Shown: positions 38,322-48,587 of the stretch, one piece after another
How positions within the stretch are numbered: the stretch's first letter is position 1
Layout of the letters: each line of letters starts with the position of its first letter
DNA from: Tausonia pullulans
Lineage: Eukaryota; Basidiomycota; Tremellomycetes; Cystofilobasidiales; Mrakiaceae
Length of the DNA: 64,000 nt
Assembly (NCBI GenBank): GCA_951802195.1
Contig: OX637628.1
Location: 930,001 to 994,000 of the forward strand
Reading direction: 5' to 3'
The notes under the pieces: model-generated
Databases searched by the model: none
What the model saw: only the letters and a program-made list of their open reading frames with translations
Told to the model about the DNA's origin: nothing
Position numbers and translations under genes: made by a program

Positions 38322-40512
38322 TCAGATGAGGGCGACGAGGCTACCGACGAGAACGCGAAGTGGGAGGAGCCGCCTTTGATGAGGGAAGTTGCAACGGAGA
38401 CGCTGGTGTAGAAAGGACAACTTCAGTAACGAGCAAGCAAGCAAGAATGAGAAAACGAGAATGGACTCACGCGAACGAAGCAGCAGGGACAGCAGCAGCA
38501 CTGGCGGTGGCGACAGCTGAAGAGCTGGTGGACTTGAGATGGGATGGAGGATGAGCTGATGACAGCAGATCCAGGCAGGGGAGTCGTCGCAGCTCCGATG
38601 GTGCCGTTTCCAAAGCTTCCGTCACGTGCCGTGCCATTGCCGCCCATTCCGCCAGACAGAGCGGTCCCGCTGCCTCTCATTCCACCACTTCCTCTGGCGG
38701 ACGACGCAATGAGCTCCTCGGCCTCATGCGAGTTGAAGACAGTCTCAGTGAACTGGAGAAGGTGGATGAGTGTGAGCGCGCAAAGCCTGTCAAAGCGCAG
38801 AGGGAGAGAGGGTCAAATTCATGCAGCGACAACCCCATCTAAGAGAGTCGCCAAGTTAGCAGGGCTGGGCGATGGCACCGAAGCCATCGGCGTACCAGGT
38901 GACGTACTACTGTGGAGTGACGAGAACAATGTGTCAGGTCTTAGATAGGTGAACGCGGCACCAAGAGATGGGAGCGCACAGTGTCAAAGTCTAAGGACTG
39001 AATAAAAGTCAGTAGGGGCAATATTTGGCAGAAGAGGATGTAGATGAAGGTTTCTCATCGATCGCAGTCTGGTTTGAGCTGTCGCGCCAGGGGACATAGA
39101 GACCGATGGCCAAGTAGATATCGGTGAGCTGAAGTGGCGAGAGATCAGCTGTGAAAGCTTAGAAGCCGAATTCACATAGAATATGGACCAGATCCTGGTT
39201 GAGGAAGATCCGGCCGATGTAGACCTGGGAACGGGCACGACAGTCTAACAAGCAAACGTGCCGGTCGGGAGGAGCGCACTGGGACAAACGACAGTCCTGC
39301 CGGTGAGGGTGCCGTTCTCAGCGAAAATCGAAGTGTTCATATGGGCCATTATGTGAATTTGTTGATGCAATTCAGCTAAAATACTCACCGCGTCTCAGAG
39401 CAAGGACCACACGACTCACCATGAGTCGCGCGGTCGACGTACCACTCAGGGAAGTCCCCCGCGAACTCAGCAATACCACTGTTACCTGGCTTGTAGAACC
39501 CCAAAGAAAGGTCCAGTTCATAAGGCAGATATCAATTCCGGTAATAGGGTCGTTGCCTCCCCTGGCAGTATTCGGGCGAAGTCTGAACAATGCTGGGGTC
39601 CATTCGTGAGAGCGATGGCGTCAGACGATGGACGACCGCCAACCCCATTCAAGACTTCATCAATTGAGAAAATCGAATTCCATAGCCCAAGAACACCTAT
39701 ATTTGCAACGCTTGTCACGTATTGACGTAGGCGCCTAAGTAGGAGAATGGTTGGCACGTATTGATGACGATCAGGCCGATGTCGAGGAAAAGGGAGAAGG
39801 TCCTCTTCCATCTCGGTGAAATACTGGAGATGCTGCTCGCCTTGGATGTAGTAAGGACCTTCGACCACTTCTGGAATGAGGAGGCAGGCCTTGGATGTAA
39901 GGGTGTCAGCAGGGAAAAGATTCAGGACGAGCAGTATGAAGACTGCGTTTGTGTTTTGCAGATCCGGGTCTGCGAGCGCCGCCATTCGCAGAATCAGCCT
40001 CCCTTCCCTTCTTCGACCTCTTTCGCTTTATCACACATCTACAATAAGCCCTCTTCTCCGACTCAAGTCCAGGGACACTCCTCGCGAGCGCATCATGCCG
40101 CTTCATTTGGAACTCGGCATTGCGCCTCCCGAGCGAGCTTGACACTGCAAGACGGCACGGGACATTGCGGGCGGCTTGAATATCATGTGGGCTGAAAGGC
40201 AAGAGGTCATGAGCGCCGGGGTGGGCTCATAATGTGGGGGGAGAGGTTGGGGTGGGGGGATAAGAAGGTTGGAGGCAGCGAGGCAATGGATTTACCTGCG
40301 AGGATTCCGGCCGTGGAGGCGAGAACGATCGAGAGAGAAGAGAGCGGGAGTATGGAGAAAAAGAAGGGGTTGATAGCTGGGCAAGGAACTGAAGAGTTAA
40401 CAGAACACCCTGTTTTTTCTGTTATATCGCTGAGACAGACAACAATGACGACGACGAATGAATGGTGATGGCTGGACCGTGGCCAGCGGCGACTTCGCGT
40501 AGACTGCAGCAC
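38322..40512 (-). pseudogene. Decayed intradiol ring-cleavage dioxygenase (secreted/GPI type)
   Basis: Read on the minus strand, pieces of a fungal extracellular intradiol dioxygenase appear in order. They are: a hydrophobic leader (NPFFFSILPLSSLSIVLAST near 40370); a charged N-terminal region (RRNAEFQMKRHDALAR); the family motif LIPEVVEGPYY near 39860; DIGLIVINTCQPF near 39770; SGIAEFAGDFPEWYVDRATH near 39450; IFLNQDL near 39200; a Gly/Asn/Thr-rich tail (GGMGGNGTARDGSFGNGT near 38650); and a hydrophobic GPI-like end (LRVLVGSLVALI). The frame breaks between PEVVEGPYY and DIGLIV with no GT/AG to explain it. Where the family has a YVDIW motif, the sequence reads YVNT then a stop (TGG to TGA would explain it), with a further stop soon after. 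No upstream ATG gives a clean start. Active members cleave catechol-type rings with Fe(III). Confidence 0.62.
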
Positions 40513-40963
40513 GAGGTCAGTCCCACCCGCGGTCTCCGAGTAGGGAATGCAGCGAGGCGCACGCTGTGCATTTCAGAATACCAAACCAGTGCAAAGAGAG
40601 GCGGCATTGACAAAGTTAGGGTCGGGGAAAGAAAAGCTTGAAGGGTGACTGGACTTGGAAAGCGGATCAACCCGCACTGTAAGGAGCGCTGAGGGATCGT
40701 ATGCTATGTCCCCGCGGGGCTCGCATGAACCAGAACCCTCAAAAGTCACACGTAGCAGCGAAAAGCGCTCGTTAGGAATAGTCGCTCCTCTCAAACTAAT
40801 AGAGAGCGTGTAAGCGGGTGCGAGTTTACAGAGCAAATATGCGTATAAGTGAGGGTCCAGGTTTCGTATCTTGAACTGGCTATGGATGATTCACACCGAA
40901 CACATCACAGTGTAGCTCTCAATCGCGTGCGCCAATCAGGCTGTCCTCCATTCAAGCCATAAC
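40513..40963. other. Intergenic between the pseudogene and DLD2
   Basis: About 450 nt, upstream of the pseudogene and downstream of DLD2. No gene or clear motif seen; it would have held the old dioxygenase promoter. Confidence 0.5.
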
Positions 40964-43180
40964 TCATACGATGTACTTGTACGGGTTCATGATGCCCTTA
41001 GGGTCAAAGAGCTTCTTGACGCTCCGCATCAGATCGACGGCGTCCTCGCTCTTTGAGTAATGGATGTGCGGCGCCTTCATGACACCGAGACCGTGCTCGG
41101 CCGAGATGGAGCCTTTCTCTTTAGCTAGAAGAGAGAAGGGTTAGGATCAGGTTCAAGCAGTCGGAAGAGCAAGAGGGGCGTGACACACCAATAAGCTCGT
41201 AGATGGCCGGCTCGATGGCGTCCTCGATCTCAGAGTCCCAGCCCTTGGCGGAGAAGTTGATGTGGAGGTTGCCTGGGGAAAAGACGTTCGTTCAGAGCAA
41301 AAGAAAGACAGGGAGAAGAAGGGCAACGAACCGTCTCCGATGTGACCGTAGCCAGCAATCTTGCGGACCTTGCACTTATCCTCGTCGTTCTCGTCGTAGA
41401 GGCCCTTAGCGGTGAGCGACTCGCGCATCCTAAGAACGAGGTCGTACATCTTGGGGACGGGCACAGACAAGTCGTATTTGTAGACTTTGCCACAGTGTGC
41501 GGCCGACTCCGGAATCGACTCGCGAAGAGCCCAGAGCTCGGCGAGCTGACCACCACCCTGAGCGAGAAGACCGTCCGAGATGATCTCGGATTCCAAGAGG
41601 TGCTCGAGGAGCGACTCGAGCTTGGCGTCGTCGTGCTCACTATTAGAGCCTCCCGTCTCGATGACGACGTAGAAGGGGGCCTTCTCCTCGAGCGGGTCCC
41701 GAGCGATCTTGCCAACGGCGTACTTTTGGACGAGCTCATAGCTCGCGGCGTCGAAGAATTCAAAGGCCGAAAGGATCTCGCCGACGTGGCTCTTGGTCGC
41801 CTGGAAGCATGCCTGGACGGCCTCGAATGAGGGCAGCGCGAAGAGCGCGACGTTGGCCGACGTCGGTCGTCGCGGGCAGAGGATGGTGACACCGGTGATG
41901 ATGCCGAGGGTGCCCTCTGAGCCGATGAAGAGCTGCTTGATGTCGGTTCCTGGGGAAGTGGCAGGCGAGTGTCAGCCCAGAGATGCGCCTACTTTCAAAT
42001 GACTGCATGGCTCACCCGTGTTGTCCTTTCGGAGTCCGACCTCACAACCGAGGTCGATGACCTTGCCATCAACAGTGACGACCTCAAGGCCGAGGACTGA
42101 GCCATGGAGAGAGCCGTACCGGAGGAGTCGGAGGCCTCCGGCGTTGGTAGCGACGTTTCCTCCGATGTGGCACGAGCCCTTGGCTCCGAGGTCGAGGGGC
42201 ATCATGTAGCCGTCCTTGGCAATCTCGTTGTCGAGGATCTCAAGGATGCAGCCGGCGTCGGCGGTGAGAATGCCTGTGGCGAAAGGTAACTTAGTCAATC
42301 GTCGCACATCGGTTGTCCGCCCAGCGAATCAGGACCCACCAGAGACAGAGTCGAATGACCGGACCGAGTTGAGAGAGGAGAGGTTGAGGATGAGCTCATC
42401 ATGGACGGGGACTGAGCCTCCGACGAGGCCGGTGTTGCCTCCCTGGGGAACGACGGCGATCGAGTTCTCGTTACAGTACTTGAGCTGGAGACGAGAAGGC
42501 GACAGTCGGATGCTTCAGTCCGAAGGGTCGCAAGAGGGAAGGACGCGACTTTTGAAGGGCGCGCTGCGAAGATGGCTTGCGAGACAACAGGGGAGGCCTG
42601 CTTGTCCTTTTGTCATCGAGACGGTGCAGCAGAGAGCAACAGTGGGGAAACAAGGCAGCAGCAGGAAGCCCCATCCGTGCATGCGCCTTCAAGTGACAGA
42701 GCGAGTCACCTCGCTCCTCGTTCGGCTCACGCCGCTGCTCTACAGTGTCAACGACACTTTTAAGAGCCAGCGCAAAAACCAACAGAGTCTCGCCTGTTTT
42801 TCAGGACGATCACCCGTCTCCCGCCAAAAGCAACACGAAAGAGAGGCAGAGGCAACACCCACAATCCGGCCGACCTCCTCCGGAGTCTTGGGCTTGACGA
42901 CGACCTGGCTCTTGCCCTTGTACTTGCCCATCCAGTCCTCGTTGTACGAGACGAGCTCGTCCTGAGCGACCGTCTGAACCTCACCCTTGTCCGACTGAAT
43001 TGAGGTGATGATCTGGGATGGCGAGCCAACGAGCTGGGCGAGCGACGCGATTGAGCTGGGCGACAGCTTCGCGAAGGGCAGCCGGGCGGGAATGTGGGAC
43101 GACGCCCGGAAGGAGATAGGTGTCGTCTTGGGAGCAGCCGGCGCAAAGCGGAGCGGCCGAAGAAGGGCCCGGGAGAACAT
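40964..43180 (-). CDS. DLD2: D-2-hydroxyglutarate / D-lactate dehydrogenase, FAD-linked, mitochondrial
   Basis: A minus-strand spliced gene from ATG 43180 to stop 40964 (ending NPYKYIV). The N-terminus ([18 protein letters not shown]) is a typical mitochondrial presequence. The FAD-binding domain shows [32 protein letters not shown], the signature [20 protein letters not shown] and [19 protein letters not shown]. The C-terminal FAD-oxidase domain has [29 protein letters not shown] and [11 protein letters not shown]. The [12 protein letters not shown] and [13 protein letters not shown] stretches are those of the D2HGDH/Dld2-Dld3 branch rather than of yeast Dld1. It oxidises D-2-hydroxyglutarate (and often D-lactate) in the matrix. 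Intron 1 is about 375 nt, longer than local introns. It is divergent from the Gfo/Idh/MocA gene over 771 nt. Confidence 0.86.
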
Positions 43181-43951
43181 GACTGGCCGGGAAAAAGGGG
43201 AGGAAGTGGTGGTCAAGGTTGAGAAAGACAGAGAGGATGCCTTAATTCGGAAGCGAAGACGCGGCAGATGAGCAACGGCGTCTTTCGCCGACCAGCGCAG
43301 GTCTCGACGTCCGCTCATCGGAGACACAGAATCGGCCTGCGAGACGGCAGCTCATTGTCTGCATGATTCAATCGCTCATTGAGCTGCTCGAGTTACAGGA
43401 AGCTTAGAGCAGTGGAGGGATACACGCGAAGGGAAGTCCGTCTATTGTAGATGAGTCCGTTGGCCTGCTGCTCTCGTGCCACAACAACTCGACTTGAGCT
43501 GATGTTTTTTTTTTTTCAATCTCGAGACGCACGAACAGTACATCTTAGTGGTGACAGGACAGCTCTCCGGGAGGCTATCTTGACCTGCCTAGAGTGGGAG
43601 AACACCGGCAACCTCCACCCGCTCAAGCGCGCGCAGCAATCCATCTGCTCGGTACAAAATCTGGACAAAACCTAGCGCATTTCGTGAAACGGCTCCCACC
43701 AGGACCCAGCAACTCGCGGCTCACAAACGAGCAGACAGACGTGATCTTTGCCGCCTACTGACTCGGGGTGGCTGTCTGTCGTTGGTTGGAGGGAGGCAAG
43801 CGGCGAGGCGGACGGACTCGCACGGCCGTGACTTCGACCCTCATTAAACTCCTTCCCCACTCGCGCGCAAAGCGAGGGTTCCATCGCGAGAAAACCAAGG
43901 CACCCTCGTCTTCTCTCTCCAAACCCCCATCCTCTCCCAGCCCCATCAGCT
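43181..43951. other. Divergent promoter region of DLD2 and the Gfo/Idh/MocA gene
   Basis: About 770 nt shared by two genes for predicted mitochondrial redox enzymes. It holds a T13 run near 43504-43516 and no recognised gene. Confidence 0.55.
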
Positions 43952-46316
43952 ATGTCGTTCCGCTTCGCCGCCCCCATTTCCAGGACCCTAGTCCGAGGAC
44001 CCACCTCATCATCGTCTCACGCCGCCTTCTCGCTCGCGACCCAGCCGAGACAGCTCTTGTCGACATCCCCTCTCGCCGCCGCCCTTAAGGGCGGTCGCTC
44101 GCTCCGATCCTTCTCCAAGTCGGCTGCTAGGGCCGAGGAACACGCTCCGGACGACCCTGAGAACGTCGTGAGTTGTCAATCGCCCAAGACAAAACGGGCA
44201 GATGGGGCGGGACTGGGCTGACTTCGACATGACGGCCTTCTCTCTGCTGCCTCGTCGTTCCTAGGTCATCGACCCGGACCACATCCGTCCCATGCATCAG
44301 TACCCTCCTCCGGCCCCGGGGGAGGACTTTAACATAGTGCGTATTGTAACTCGGGGCGCGAGGGCGAGGACGGCTGTTTGGAATCTCTCGGTCGTCTTAC
44401 TTACCTCGCTCATGCTCACTCGCGCTTTTCCCGCTTCTTTCTTTCTTTCGCGGTTCTGCCGCCCTGCTACTCTTAGGTCATGGTCGGAGCCGGTAACGTG
44501 AGTCAATTTCTCGCTTGAAGACCCTTACGCGGTGCTGATAGGCGCGTGCATCTCTTGCTGGCAGATCATGTTCGGTTCGGACGAGGGTGCGCCTTAACTC
44601 GTTGTTTCTGCTCGCCCTTGGTTCAGGATCTTGACACCTCGCCTTCCATCATCTGCCAGGGCCCTGGAATCATTCGTTCCGTCTCGAGCACAAACTCGGT
44701 CCCCGCCTCAAGGTCGTCGCCCTCATCGACCCCTCAAACGCGCGCGCCAACGAGGCGCTCGAGGCCAAGCGGTCGAGCTTCGTCAAGTCGGCTTACGAAG
44801 GCACGCTCGTGTACAAGAACGTCCTCGAGTACTCCAAGGCCGTCCAGGCTGGTGGTGTCAAAAAACCTCAGTGAGTCAAGGAACCTAATGGCGTCGCGCA
44901 GTGGCCGAAATGATCTGGAGATTCGGGAAATGGGTGGCGTCTGTCACATCGGAAGTCTTTGAATGCACGCGCGCTTTATAGCGTCATCTCAATCGGTTAA
45001 TTGATCGAAAGACCTCTTTTCTTTGATCTCTACCGACATCCTGTTTTGTTTGAACGTCGTGCTCCATCTGCTTCGGCGTTGTCCCTTCCCCCGACGGCCC
45101 CTCTCTATCGCTGACACACATTCGTTTCCACTTGCCTTCCCCAGCGCCATCGTCATCGGTTCTCCTCCCCTCTTCCGTGGAGGCCTCAAGCCTGGACAGG
45201 ACCTCGAACTGCAGCTCCTGAAGCACTTCCCCGATGTTGCTATGTTCGTCGAGAAGCGTGCGTCATCCGCTCTGTCTATGCAAAGCCGCCGTGACAGGTC
45301 CTGACGGGGCCCCGTTCTTCAGCCGTTGCAACGGGTATGCCCTTCAAGAAGAGCATTGATGAGGCGTTTGGAGTCTCCAAAGTTCTTGAGAAACGAGGCA
45401 ACATCGTCTCGGTCGGGTGCGTTAATGTCGCATCGTAATTCGTGGCACTATGCGTAGACACGCGCGCTGACGTTCTCGTTTCCAGCTACATGCTCCGTTA
45501 TCTCCGCGTCGTCCAGGAGATGAAGCGCATCCTCCTCGAGAACAACCTTACTGTTATGGCGACCGTCGCCCGATACGCGTGCGCCTACGAGGCGATCGCT
45601 AAGTCGGACTGGTGGAACAAAGACATCTCAATGGGACCCGTCATTGAACAGGGCACCCACTTCTGCGACTTGTCGCGCTATTTCGGTGGTGATGTCGACA
45701 TTGACTCTGTCTTGTGAGTTTCCACGCCCTTTGCCTGTTCAGAGCCGCTCAACCGAAAGCTCATTCTCATCCGCTCTCAGCGCCCACTCTGTCGAGTGGA
45801 ATGAGGCCCCTGGCAAGCTCTCCAAGATCCCCATCGACGAGAACAAGATTCCCGAAGACCAGCGTATCCCGCGTGTCACGACCGCCAGCTGGAAGTATGA
45901 GAACGGCGCCGTCGGGCAGTTCATCCACGCCGTCGCCCTCCAGGGTATCGCTTACTCGTGCGAGCTCGAGGTTTATGCCGATGGCTACCAGCTTAGGTGC
46001 TTGCGAGCAATCTTGGTTTTCTGCATGCGCGCGGCACTGATCCCGAGCGTTCGCATACTACAGGCTCGTTGATCCGTACAACAACCCCACTCTCTTTGTG
46101 CGCCGTCCCGGAGACGACCACGAGGAAGTCCACCGCTTCACCGAAGATGACCCCTTCTTCTCCGAGGTTTCCAACTTCATTGACGCCATCGAAGGTGGAC
46201 CCGAGCCCTCAGTCCTCTCGTCCTACCAGGACGCGACCAAGACATACGAGCTCACCTGGGCGATCCGCAACGCCTCGGAGAAGTCGTCGAGCATCAAGAA
46301 TAAGCCCATCGAGTGA
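43952..46316 (+). CDS. Gfo/Idh/MocA-type NAD(P)-dependent oxidoreductase, probably mitochondrial
   Basis: Ten exons (43952-44167, 44265-44336, 44477-44497, 44565-44586, 44660-44870, 45145-45257, 45323-45416, 45486-45713, 45781-45996, 46064-46316) give 481 residues. The first 65 residues are rich in Arg, Ser and Ala with almost no acids (MSFRFAAPISRTLVRG, RSLRSFSKSAARAEE), as in a presequence. The Rossmann motif is VMVGAGNIMFG (Gly100-Gly107). The family motif EKP is at residues 217-219 (MFVEKPVATG). SVGYMLRYLRVVQEMK and GPVIEQGTHFCDLSRYFGGD follow in the substrate domain, where the Gly-x-x-x-x-Gln-x-x-His region carries likely catalytic residues. The substrate cannot be read from sequence. 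Exons 3 and 4, 21 and 22 nt, split the nucleotide-binding loop; intron 5 is 274 nt. Confidence 0.82.
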
Positions 46317-46522
46317 AACGAACACACGGTCGCTTGCAATGATTGGCGGACGGACTGGACTGTTTTCATGTCTCGCTTTTCTTAATATTCGCATTCCCTC
46401 CCCCTCTCTTTCGTACTATATAGCGCTACAAATAGGCCGCAAGGAGCCTAGAACAAAATTGCTTGCACCGGATGTACTTCCTCATACCTGAGCAAAATGA
46501 CGGCCGATGTCGCGCATGTTGC

Positions 46523-46546
46523 ATCAGCTAGTAAATCAGCTAGTAA
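46523..46546. repeat. 12-bp direct tandem duplication
   Basis: ATCAGCTAGTAA occurs twice back to back (46523-46534 and 46535-46546) without mismatch, 0.4 kb upstream of the hydrophilin-like gene. The core CTAG is palindromic. Confidence 0.85.
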
Positions 46547-46834
46547 GGCGCAGGATCTTTCTCCGTCAACGGGTGGCGGGGAGATTCCATTCTCATCGCG
46601 CCTTCGACGACGCATCGTTGGGTTCTGCTACTGAGCCTGGAGCGTCCTCATGTGGTTTAATCTTGTCTCCTCGACCATGTGACCCCCAAACGTGCTCGGC
46701 CCGAGTTGGGGTTCCCTCATGAGGCATGGTTGTAAATGGGATGATGATTGATGACGTTCGCGCGTCCGCTCCTGTCGCTCCTGCCCTGTGCCGCAACTGG
46801 CGCACGTCACCGTGTTCCATCTCCCGCTTCTCGC

Positions 46835-46844
46835 TATATAAAAT
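46835..46844 (+). promoter_or_regulatory. TATA box of the hydrophilin-like gene
   Basis: TATATAAAAT lies about 80-90 nt upstream of the ATG at 46926, a normal distance in fungi. Strong TATA boxes are typical of highly inducible, stress-type genes. Confidence 0.65.
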
Positions 46845-46925
46845 ATCTCGCCTCGCTTGCCTCCCAACATCCAACTTCCATCTCCCACCACCCTACCCAC
46901 TTCCAACAACTCAATCTCTTTCATC

Positions 46926-48405
46926 ATGTCGTATGTCGATATGACTTGTTCTTAGGAAGCCTTGTCACTCACGTGCTTCTTCATTTCTCTTTCACCATCT
47001 CTCCTTCCCTCCAGCTATTCCGGTCAGTCCACAGCCCCGATATTTTCATTCTTCCGTCTTCCTTCCCTTTGCATCTCCTTTCGCTGACTCTCGAGCCCCT
47101 TCTCTGCGATGCATATCCCCAGGCGACCGCACCATCGTTCGTCGAACACTCTACACTTTATAGAGACTCTCGTTCTGACGACCACCCTCCTCCTCCAGGA
47201 CACCTCCGACTCGACTCTTACCCAGAGCGCCTCCTCTGACGCCTACGGAGACCCCTCCACCTACGGATCGGGCCGCAACACCCGTGGTAACGACGGAGGA
47301 AGCTCGTGAGCCAGCACGTGTTGGTTACCCCGCCTCCGGATTTATCGATCTGACTCCACCATCTTGCACCATTTCAAGGGGTATCACCGACTCATCCTCG
47401 TACGGTAACACCAACACTGGTTCATACGGTACCTCAGCCTCCGACAATGCGTATGGCTCTTCCACGACAGACACTTCTGGCGGTGACTACTCGTCATCTC
47501 GCACTGGAGGCGGAGCGTTCGACTCGTCTCGCACTGGAGGAGGAGACTACGACTCGTCCCGCACTGGAGGAGGAGATTACAACAGCCCGTCGACCACCGG
47601 TGACTATTCTTCTCGCAACACCGGATCTCGTAACACCGGTTCGGGTCTCGATTCGACGACTGGGTCGAACACTTATGGGGGATCTTCGACCGGTGGCAAC
47701 ACCACTTTCGACGGCGAGTCGGACCGTGAGCGTTTCGGCGCTTCCGGCGTGAGCTCGGGCAACCGTGACACTACCAGCGGCTCCTATGGCAGCTCGACCA
47801 ACGACAGTTCGGTGAGTGGTAGTTTTTGACCCTATACCTACGCTACTTGCCCTGACATCAGCCCCACTTCAGAACTTCACCAACCAGTCCGACTCAGTTG
47901 CCTCCTCGTACGGTCAGGGAAACAAGTACGACTCCTCGGACAACTCAGGTGTTTCGAACACTCGTTCATCTGCTACGGGCGGCAGCTTTGACAAAGATAG
48001 CTCGGGTATCGCCTCCCAGTCCGGCACTTTTGATGGCTCGTCCTCCCGTGCCCATGAGAGATCCCAGGAGAACATCGAGTCCCGTGCTACCAAGGGTGAT
48101 TTCGACTCCCTTGACAAGACTGGCTCGGCCCGCACTGGTACTGGATACGGCTCGTCCGCGACGGACAACACCTATTCTGGATCGGACGACACCTCGAAGC
48201 TTTCATCGGGCAACAAGTACGGTGACAACACCACCTCATCGTCCTCGGGTAACTATGGTGGCAACACAACCGACAATGTCGAGGGCGATGGTCACAAGAA
48301 GCATGGTGAGTCTCGCTATGTTCCCATTGCCGCTGTGAACGACTACTCAGACAACCATGCTTTCCAGGCATCGTCGAAAAAATTAAGGATGTCTTCTCCA
48401 AGTAG
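46926..48405 (+). CDS. Ser/Gly/Thr-rich hydrophilin-like protein
   Basis: Seven exons (46926-46930, 47015-47022, 47123-47136, 47199-47305, 47379-47811, 47873-48305, 48368-48405) give 345 residues beginning MSYSGDRTIDTSDSTLTQS. The body is almost wholly Ser, Gly, Thr, Asn, Asp and Tyr, with repeats such as SSRTGGGDYDSSRTGGGDYN and many YGSS units. There is no membrane segment or signal peptide. The last exon adds GIVEKIKDVFSK, the only stretch likely to fold as an amphipathic helix. Composition fits hydrophilins, small disordered proteins made under drying, salt or stationary-phase stress; this is inference, with no family motif to prove it. The first three coding exons are 5, 8 and 14 nt long. 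The phase match and the uninterrupted 346-codon sum support them, but transcripts should confirm. Confidence 0.68.
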
Positions 48406-48587
48406 ATATCATCTTGCTCTCAGTACTTCGATTAATAAGCCTCTTGTAGCTAAGTGAGAGAATGACTTGATTATGTTTTTAACGAACCCTCGACGACCCG
48501 CCTACCTGTAAATCGTGTGCCGAGACTCTTCCGATTGGTCATGCACAGCTCTCCTGCTGTCATCCATCCACCACGACCCACCCCATA

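Larger units (their letters stand above)
46317..46925. other. Intergenic: promoter of the hydrophilin-like gene
   Basis: About 600 nt holding a 12-bp tandem duplication and a clear TATA box. No gene was seen. Confidence 0.6.

Noticed and set aside
43504-43516. T13 run as a terminator or poly(A)-derived insertion scar
   Set aside because: No target-site duplication or retroposed sequence is seen beside it; simple slippage explains it.
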